Positions 5,714 to 10,194 of a stretch of DNA of 10,194 nucleotides are shown piece after piece; the first letter of the stretch is position 1, and each line of letters starts with the position of its first letter. The notes under the pieces are model-generated. The model was not told the origin of the DNA and ran no database searches. It worked only from the letters and a program-made list of their open reading frames with translations. The position numbers and the translations under genes were made by a program. The DNA lies in the NCBI GenBank assembly GCA_019239785.1, contig JAFAZM010000132.1, positions 1-10,194 of the forward strand. The letters are read 5' to 3'. Source of the DNA: Sphingomonadaceae bacterium. Lineage in GTDB: Bacteria > Pseudomonadota > Alphaproteobacteria > Sphingomonadales > Sphingomonadaceae.

Positions 5714-6559
5714 ATGGATTACGATCCGACGAAGCGCGCGCTTTTTCATCCTGAGGACCGGGATCCGACCCCCGGCTTCGGTCTCCGCTGGTCCCGGGAA
5801 CTGATCTGCGCCGAGCTTTCCCGGCTCGCTTATTACCGCTTCGAGGACGACAATCGCGCGCGACTGACCGCTGCCTTGCGCGGCGGCGGCTTCAGCGATC
5901 CGCAGCCTTTCGTCAGCGCAGCCGAGGGCGCACAGGGTTTCGGAACGATCGGGGATGGCGTTGCCTACGTCGCGTTCCGTGGCACCCAGCCCGACAGCGT
6001 GCGCGACCTGCTCGCGGATGCGAGGTTCGGGCCGGAACCCTGGCCCGGCGGCGGCAACGTGCATGGCGGCTTCCTGAGGGTGTTCGACCCCCTGCACCGG
6101 GGGATCAAGGATTGGCTCGGGCGTGCCGGGCATCGTGCGCTGGTCGCCACCGGCCACAGTCTCGGCGCGGCGATGGCGACGCTCATGGCGGCCGCCCATC
6201 CAGAGGCGCAGCTGATCAGCTTCGGCTCCCCGCGCGTCGGCGACCGCACGTTCGCCGGCCTGTTCGCCGGCCGCCAGATCGAGCGCTTCGTCGATTGCGC
6301 GGACATGGTGACGCAACTGCCGCCTGACGGCCTGTTCGGCTACGTCCATCTCGACGGCCTGCGCTATATCGACCGGCACGGCAGGCTGGCCGCCGCGCCG
6401 CCCTCCCAGGGTGCGATCGATGCCGACCGGACGGCGGCGCGGCTGGCCTATGTGCCTTTGGCCGTCGACGTCCTGGACAACGTCCCGACCCGGGATCTGG
6501 CGGACCATGCGCCGATCAATTATGTCGGCGCCCTGCTCGGCCAGCGAACGGGTCCCTGA
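5714..6559 (+). CDS. Class 3 (fungal-type) lipase family protein
   Basis: 281 residues from the ATG at 5714. It is an alpha/beta hydrolase of the lipase class 3 group, which hydrolyses acylglycerols or other esters. Seen: YVAFRGT (85-91, oxyanion-region strand), VHGGFLRVFD (116-125), nucleophile elbow GHSLGAAMATLMA with Ser149 (147-159), ISFGSPRVGDRTFA (168-180), the acid in VDCADMVTQLPP (probable Asp197) and the histidine in DHAPINYV (His265). All triad members are present, so it is probably active. No signal peptide or membrane anchor is visible from this start or from the in-frame ATG at 5690, so a cytoplasmic location, or export by another route, is implied. I chose 5714 because GGGGGGTGG (5703-5711) sits directly upstream as a purine-rich ribosome site; 5690 has none. 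It lies 79 bp after the phosphomutase and may have its own promoter. The substrate is unknown. Confidence 0.88.
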   Translation: MDYDPTKRALFHPEDRDPTPGFGLRWSRELICAELSRLAYYRFEDDNRARLTAALRGGGFSDPQPFVSAAEGAQGFGTIGDGVAYVAFRGTQPDSVRDLLADARFGPEPWPGGGNVHGGFLRVFDPLHRGIKDWLGRAGHRALVATGHSLGAAMATLMAAAHPEAQLISFGSPRVGDRTFAGLFAGRQIERFVDCADMVTQLPPDGLFGYVHLDGLRYIDRHGRLAAAPPSQGAIDADRTAARLAYVPLAVDVLDNVPTRDLADHAPINYVGALLGQRTGP

Positions 6560-6609
6560 TTGCCCAACGACGGGTGATTTGCGCGGCGATTTGGATTAGG
6601 CGTGGCTTC

Positions 6610-6864
6610 ATGCCCAAGCTCTATCTCGAACCTCTCCTCTTTTGCCTCGCCTGGGCCGCGCTCGCCATTGCGGCGGGCGTGCTTGCCAGCGTCTGGATGG
6701 GCATCCTCTTCTCGGCCGGCCTCGCCCTGGTGCTGATGCCGCTCACCGCGACGATCGTCAGCAAGACGGACGACTTCACGCTCGAGCGGCAGGTGCGCTG
6801 GGGCCTGCTGGTGATCGCCGCGCTGGGGCTTGCGGTCTGGCTTCGGCTGCCCCACACGCTCTGA
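6610..6864 (+). CDS. Small hypothetical three-helix membrane protein
   Basis: 84 residues from the ATG at 6610. Three hydrophobic stretches are visible: LEPLLFCLAWAALAIAAGVLA, then VWMGILFSAGLALVLMPLTATIV, then WGLLVIAALGLAVWLRL. A charged linker, SKTDDFTLERQVR, sits between the second and third. This predicts an inner-membrane protein with three helices and almost no soluble part. I do not recognise a family. A longer frame from the GTG at 6574 would add 12 residues (ICAAIWIRRGF); I prefer 6610 because AGG at 6598-6600 lies 9 bases upstream and the longer N terminus looks non-conserved, but this is a soft choice. It follows the lipase by 50 bp on the same strand and may be co-transcribed. 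Coding-type third-position GC bias through the whole frame supports it being real. Confidence 0.65.
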   Translation: MPKLYLEPLLFCLAWAALAIAAGVLASVWMGILFSAGLALVLMPLTATIVSKTDDFTLERQVRWGLLVIAALGLAVWLRLPHTL

Positions 6865-6882
6865 AGGTCTTCGAGCCATTGA

Positions 6883-6994
6883 GTCATCCCGGCGAAGGCC
6901 GGGATCCATGAACACCGTAATTGGGAATTGGGCGAGGACGCTATTCCTACGCGCGACAGCAGAGTTGATGGGTCCCGGCCTTCGCCGGGATGAC
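6883..6994. repeat. Inverted pair of REP-like hairpins between convergent genes
   Basis: Two copies of a REP-like sequence lie in opposite orientation, at 6883-6913 and 6964-6994. They match at 29 of 31 positions when one is reverse-complemented and are separated by 50 bases. Each copy is itself a hairpin: in the left one ATCCCGGC (6886-6893) pairs with GCCGGGAT (6898-6905) around a GAAG loop. The outer bases GTCATCCCGG correspond to the arms of the element at 657-772. The pair fills most of the gap between the small membrane protein gene and the exonuclease gene, which converge. The probable class is a BIME-like dispersed element that could stop transcription from both sides; that role is inference. 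Confidence 0.8.
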
Positions 6995-7010
6995 TCCCTT
7001 TAAGAAGCCC

Positions 7011-8009
7011 TCAATCGTCCTCATCCTCATAGCCGACGAGGTTCAGCTCGCGCGCCTTGATCTGGTGCGTCATGCACCAATGCTTCAGCGCTTCCTCGCG
7101 GCCGTGGGTGATCCAGACCTCGCGCGGCGCAAGCTCGCGGATCGTCGCGGTCAGCTCGTCCCAATCGGCATGGTCGGAGACGATCAGCGGCAGCTCGACA
7201 TTGCGCTGGCGGGCGCGTTGCCGGACCCGCATCCAGCCCGAGGCCATCGCCGTGATCGGGTCGGGCAGCCGGCGCGACCAGCGATCGTTGAGCGCGCCGG
7301 GCGGGGCAAGGACGATCTTCCCCCTCAGCTCGTCCTTGGCAACGCCGGTGGCGGGCCGGAGCTCACCGAGCGGTACGCCGAACCCGGCGTAGAGCTCGCA
7401 AAGCCGTTCCAGCGCGCCGTGGATGTAGATCGGGTCGTGATGGCCGCGGCAGCGCAGCTCGACGATCAGCCGCTGCGCCTTGCCGAGCGCATAGGTGCCG
7501 ACCAGGATGCAGCGTTCGGGATTGTCGTGCAGCCGCTGCAGCAGCCGGTCGACCTCGCCCGCGGTCGCCGGATGGCGGAAGACCGGCAGGCCGAAGGTCG
7601 CCTCGGTGACGAAGATGTCGCAGGGGATCGGCTCGAACGGCGCGCAGGTCGGATCGGGCCGGCGCTTATAGTCGCCCGAGACGACGATCCTTTCGCCGGC
7701 ATGCTCCAGCACGATCTGGGCCGAGCCGAGCACATGGCCGGCGGGGACGAAGCTCGCCTCCACCTCGCCGAGCCGGACCGTCTCGCCATAAGCGACGGGA
7801 TTGCCCGGCTGCGGCCCGTAGCGGCAGTCCATGATCGCGAGCGTCTCCTGCGTCGCCCAGACCGCGCCGTGTCCGCCGCGGGCATGATCGCCATGGCCAT
7901 GGGTGACCAAGGCCTTAGGCTTGGGCTGGGAAGGATCGATCCACGCATCGGCCGGCGCGACGTAGATACCTTCCGGGAAAGGCTTCACCCAGGAACCGAG
8001 ACGGGCCAT
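7011..8009 (-). CDS. Ligase-associated DNA exonuclease (metallo-beta-lactamase/beta-CASP type)
   Basis: 332 residues with an MBL nuclease fold. Metal ligands are visible: HGHGDH (37-42), GHVLGSAQ (91-98), SGDYKRRPD (111-119) and SDHAD (278-282). A beta-CASP-like segment has GTYALGKAQR (171-180), the KAQR motif of the CPSF73/SNM1-related nucleases. The N terminus (WVKPFPEGIYVAPADAWIDP) is characteristic of the 'ligase-associated DNA damage response exonuclease' family, which is usually encoded with an ATP-dependent DNA ligase, an Lhr-type helicase and the PdeM phosphoesterase and is thought to process DNA ends in repair. The ATG at 8007-8009 is only 9 bp from the divergent helicase start; a weak AGG precedes it. 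The C terminus is acidic (EDEDD). No ligase follows it, since the repeat pair and a convergent gene do. The family call is strong; the biochemical role rests on the family. Confidence 0.93.
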   Translation of the reverse strand: MARLGSWVKPFPEGIYVAPADAWIDPSQPKPKALVTHGHGDHARGGHGAVWATQETLAIMDCRYGPQPGNPVAYGETVRLGEVEASFVPAGHVLGSAQIVLEHAGERIVVSGDYKRRPDPTCAPFEPIPCDIFVTEATFGLPVFRHPATAGEVDRLLQRLHDNPERCILVGTYALGKAQRLIVELRCRGHHDPIYIHGALERLCELYAGFGVPLGELRPATGVAKDELRGKIVLAPPGALNDRWSRRLPDPITAMASGWMRVRQRARQRNVELPLIVSDHADWDELTATIRELAPREVWITHGREEALKHWCMTHQIKARELNLVGYEDEDD

Positions 8010-8018
8010 TGAGCCTAT
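8010..8018. promoter_or_regulatory. 9-bp gap between divergent exonuclease and helicase starts
   Basis: The two start codons face away from each other with only TGAGCCTAT between them, flanked by GCCAT (8005-8009) and ATGGC (8019-8023), which are inverted repeats containing the starts themselves. No promoter fits here, so each gene must be transcribed from inside the other's coding region, or as leaderless mRNA. Only weak ribosome sites are visible (GAG before the helicase, AGG before the exonuclease). The in-frame ATG at 8028 is an alternative helicase start. Confidence 0.5.
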
Positions 8019-10193
8019 ATGGCGAGGATGACCGACGCTTCCCAGCCCCTGCCGAACGCGATCGCCGCATGGTTCGCGGCCAAGGGCTGGTCGGTCCGTC
8101 GCCACCAAAGCGAGATGCTCGCGGCGGCGCGCGCCGGGCGAAGCGCGCTGCTGGTGGCGCCGACCGGCGCCGGCAAGACGCTCGCCGGCTTCCTGCCAAG
8201 CCTCGCAGAGCTGATCGAGCGGCCGACCGAAGGGCTGCACACGCTCTATGTCTCGCCGCTCAAGGCGCTCGCGGTCGACGTGCAGCGCAACCTGTTGACC
8301 CCGATCGCCGAGATGGCGCTGCCGATCCGGGTCGAGACCCGCACCGGCGACACGCCGGCCGACCGCAAGGCGCGCCAGCGGGTGCGGCCGCCGCAAATCC
8401 TGCTGACCACGCCCGAATCGCTCAGCCTGCTGCTCAGCCACGAGGACAGCTTCACCCTGTTCGCCGGCCTTTCGACAATCGTGGTCGACGAGATCCACGC
8501 CTTCGCCACCGGCAAGCGCGGCGACCTGCTCTCGCTCTCCTTGTCCCGCCTGCAGGCGATGGCGCCGAAGCTGCGGCGGGTCGGCCTCTCCGCCACGGTC
8601 GCCGACCCGGAGGCGTTCCAGGGCTGGCTGGCGCCGCATGGCGATGCCGAGCTGGTCGATCTGGTGCGGGGCGATCCCGGCGCCGAGGCCGAAATCTCGA
8701 TCATGCTCCCGGAAGAGGAGAAGATCCCCTGGTCCGGCCATAGCGGCCGTTGGGCCGCCGAGAACGTCATGCGCGAGGTCGAGCGGCACAAGACGACCCT
8801 GGTCTTCTGCAACACGCGCAGCCTGGCGGAGCTGATCTTCCAGGACCTCTGGGCGGTCAATGACGAGAATTTGCCGATCGGCATCCACCACGGCTCGCTC
8901 TCGCTCGAGGCGCGGCGCAAGGTCGAGGCCGCGGTCGCGGCCGGCCGGTTGCGCGGCCTGGTCTGCACCGCCAGCCTCGATCTCGGCGTCGACTGGGGCG
9001 ACGTCGACCTCGTCATCCAGATGGGCGCGCCCAAGGGCTCGTCCCGGCTGCTGCAGCGGATCGGCCGGGCCAACCACCGGCTCGACGAGCCGAGCGAGGC
9101 GATCCTCGTCCCCGGCAACCGCTTCGAATATCTGGAGGCGCGCGCCGCGCTGGACGCGATCGGCGAGGGCGAGCTCGATCCCGAGCTGTTCCGTCCCGGC
9201 GCGCTCGACGTGCTCGCCCAGCACGTCATGGCCTGCGCCTGCGCCGCACCCTTCGCCGAGGCGGCCCTGCTTGACGAGATCCGCGGCGCCGCGCCTTATG
9301 CGGGCCTGTCCGAGGAGCTGTTCCGCCAGGTGCTCGGCTTCATCGAAAGCGGCGGCTACGCGCTGAAGGCCTATGACAAGTTCAAGCGGCTGACGCGCGA
9401 TGCCTCGGGGAACTGGCGCGTGTCGCATCCGCGCTTCATCCAGCAGCACCGGATGAATGCCGGCATCATCGTCGACGTGCCGCTCTACGACGTGCGCTTC
9501 CGCGGCGGGCGCAAGCTCGGCACTGTGGAGGACAATTTCGCCGCGACCTTGCGGCCCGGCGACACCTTCTTCTTCGCCGGCCTGGTGCTCGAGGTCGAGA
9601 AGATCGACGGCACCGACTTGATCGTCCGCGCCAGCGCCAAGTCGGCGCGGATCCCCACCTATCTCGGCGCCCGCATGGCGATGAGCACCAACCTCGCCGA
9701 CCGCGTCCGCGCCTTCCTCTGGGATCGGGAGCAATGGCCGCGCTTTCCCGACGACGTGCGCGACTGGCTGCACGTCCAGGACTATCGCTCGACCCTTCCC
9801 GCGCCCGACCAATTGCTGGTCGAGACCTTCCCGCACGAGCACCGCCATTATATGGTCGCCTACAGCTTCGAGGGCTGGAACGCGCACCAGTCGCTCGGCA
9901 TGCTGATCACCAAGCGGATGGAGAGCGCGGGGCTGAAGCCGCTCGGCTTCGTCTCCAACGATTATGCGCTCGCCTGCTACGGGCTGGAGCCGATCCTCGA
10001 TCCGGCGCCGCTCTTCTCGGGCGACATATTGGAGCATGAATTCGTCGACTGGGTGCAAAGCTCGAGCCCTGCACCCAGTCGACGAACTCATGCTCGAGAA
10101 TGTCGGCCGAGAAGAGCGACGCCGGGTCCTCGATCGGATCGAGCCCGTAGCAGGCGAGCGCATAATCGTTGGAGACGAAGCCGAGCGGCCTGA
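8019..10193 (+). CDS. Ligase-associated Lhr-type DEXH-box helicase, C terminus lost at a fold-back
   Basis: Superfamily 2 helicase of the ligase-associated DNA damage response group (Lhr family), an ATP-driven 3'-5' translocase by family knowledge, expected to act with the exonuclease encoded next door. Seen: WSVRRHQ (Q-motif region), Walker A APTGAGKT (47-54), TPESL (131-135), DEIH box (157-160), SATVAD (191-196), LVFCNTRSLAE (261-271), STLD-like CTASLDLGVDWGDVD (316-330) and motif VI QRIGRANHRLDEP (346-358). A winged-helix and beta-barrel region follows, through FVDWVQSSS. Homologous sequence ends at about residue 683 (base 10067). The last 41 codons up to TGA 10191-10193 are Arg/Pro/Ala-rich and are simply the antisense reading of an inverted copy of this same gene, so the visible stop is not the natural one. 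Family members run to about 800 residues, so roughly 100 are missing. The start is ATG 8019; ATG 8028 is possible. Confidence 0.9.
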   Translation: MARMTDASQPLPNAIAAWFAAKGWSVRRHQSEMLAAARAGRSALLVAPTGAGKTLAGFLPSLAELIERPTEGLHTLYVSPLKALAVDVQRNLLTPIAEMALPIRVETRTGDTPADRKARQRVRPPQILLTTPESLSLLLSHEDSFTLFAGLSTIVVDEIHAFATGKRGDLLSLSLSRLQAMAPKLRRVGLSATVADPEAFQGWLAPHGDAELVDLVRGDPGAEAEISIMLPEEEKIPWSGHSGRWAAENVMREVERHKTTLVFCNTRSLAELIFQDLWAVNDENLPIGIHHGSLSLEARRKVEAAVAAGRLRGLVCTASLDLGVDWGDVDLVIQMGAPKGSSRLLQRIGRANHRLDEPSEAILVPGNRFEYLEARAALDAIGEGELDPELFRPGALDVLAQHVMACACAAPFAEAALLDEIRGAAPYAGLSEELFRQVLGFIESGGYALKAYDKFKRLTRDASGNWRVSHPRFIQQHRMNAGIIVDVPLYDVRFRGGRKLGTVEDNFAATLRPGDTFFFAGLVLEVEKIDGTDLIVRASAKSARIPTYLGARMAMSTNLADRVRAFLWDREQWPRFPDDVRDWLHVQDYRSTLPAPDQLLVETFPHEHRHYMVAYSFEGWNAHQSLGMLITKRMESAGLKPLGFVSNDYALACYGLEPILDPAPLFSGDILEHEFVDWVQSSSPAPSRRTHARECRPRRATPGPRSDRARSRRAHNRWRRSRAA

Positions 10194-10194
10194 G
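9933..10194. repeat. Long inverted repeat (fold-back) within the helicase gene
   Basis: Bases 9933-10063 and the reverse complement of 10064-10194 align end to end without gaps: by my count 115 of 131 positions are identical. The axis of symmetry falls between 10063 and 10064, in the palindrome GCTCGAGC (10060-10067). The inner arms 10041-10057 and 10070-10086 are perfect over 17 bases. Nine of the 16 differences are at third codon positions. The repeat reaches the window edge, so the full arm may be longer. Confidence 0.95.
10064..10194 (-). pseudogene. Inverted fragment of a diverged homologue of the same helicase
   Basis: Read on the minus strand from base 10194, codons starting CTC AGG CCG encode LRPLGFVSNDYALACYGLDP, continuing through ADILEHEFVDWVQGS. 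Against the plus-strand copy, 38 of 44 residues agree, with replacements Lys/Arg, Glu/Asp, Leu/Glu, Pro/Ser, Gly/Ala and Ser/Gly. The frame is fully open and conserved, so this piece comes from a functional helicase allele of a related strain or a paralogue, not from random decay. It stops at the same codon as the plus-strand copy, where the symmetry axis lies, and is cut by the window edge on the other side. Confidence 0.85.

Noticed and set aside
7011..10163. A 1050-codon open frame on the minus strand extending the exonuclease far upstream.
   Set aside because: Only the last 332 codons match the MBL exonuclease family; the rest is antisense of the helicase, which carries all the SF2 motifs. 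High GC makes long antisense frames common.
10068..10193. The last 41 codons of the helicase frame as a genuine Arg-rich C-terminal tail.
   Set aside because: They are the antisense reading of an inverted copy of the helicase itself, so they carry no family-like sequence.

Overview
The window is GC-rich DNA that looks like an alphaproteobacterial chromosome, most likely from a sphingomonad (order Sphingomonadales). The support is a MipZ-type division-site ATPase (a family typical of alphaproteobacteria), a sphingomonad-like phosphoglucomutase/phosphomannomutase, strongly GC-biased third codon positions, and short palindromic repeats of the GTCATCCCGGCGAAGG type that I recall as common in this group. 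The order assignment is inference, because no rRNA or other marker is present. I see no tRNA, rRNA, CRISPR array, transposase or integrase.

Layout, left to right. Bases 1-655 hold the C-terminal catalytic half of an S9-family serine peptidase, cut by the window edge. A nested palindromic repeat (657-772) fills the gap before a convergent one-repeat Sel1-like gene (788-1090, minus). A 188-bp divergent gap follows, then a DUF4157 (eCIS-core, zincin-like) protein at 1279-2214 whose C-terminal third is unrecognised and lower in GC. It converges on panC (2239-3090, minus). Divergent from panC is a tight plus-strand unit: mipZ (3178-3975), a membrane-anchored J-domain protein (3975-4241, one-base overlap) and a phosphoglucomutase/phosphomannomutase (4252-5634, TTG start with its Shine-Dalgarno overlapping the previous stop). 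A class 3 lipase (5714-6559) and a small three-helix membrane protein (6610-6864) follow. A second palindromic repeat pair (6883-6994) lies between that gene and the convergent gene for a ligase-associated DNA exonuclease (7011-8009, minus). Only 9 bp away and divergent is its usual partner, a ligase-associated Lhr-type DEXH helicase (8019 onward).

How the genes work together. panC makes pantothenate for CoA. mipZ, the J protein and the sugar phosphomutase appear to be translated as a coupled unit linking division-site placement, Hsp70 co-chaperone activity and envelope-sugar supply; the functional link is inference. The exonuclease and helicase belong to the ATP-dependent-ligase-associated DNA repair set, but no ligase or PdeM gene is in this window.

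Two things deserve a second look. First, the DUF4157 protein has no contractile-injection-system genes nearby, carries an unknown C-terminal module of different base composition, and shows recurring hydrophobic-Gln motifs. Second, the last 131 bases are an 88%-identical inverted copy of the 131 bases before them, in codon register and without gaps. The helicase therefore loses its real C terminus at about residue 683 and the sequence folds back into a diverged homologue of itself. This is either an assembly or amplification chimera between related strains or a real diverged inverted duplication; I favour the artefact.
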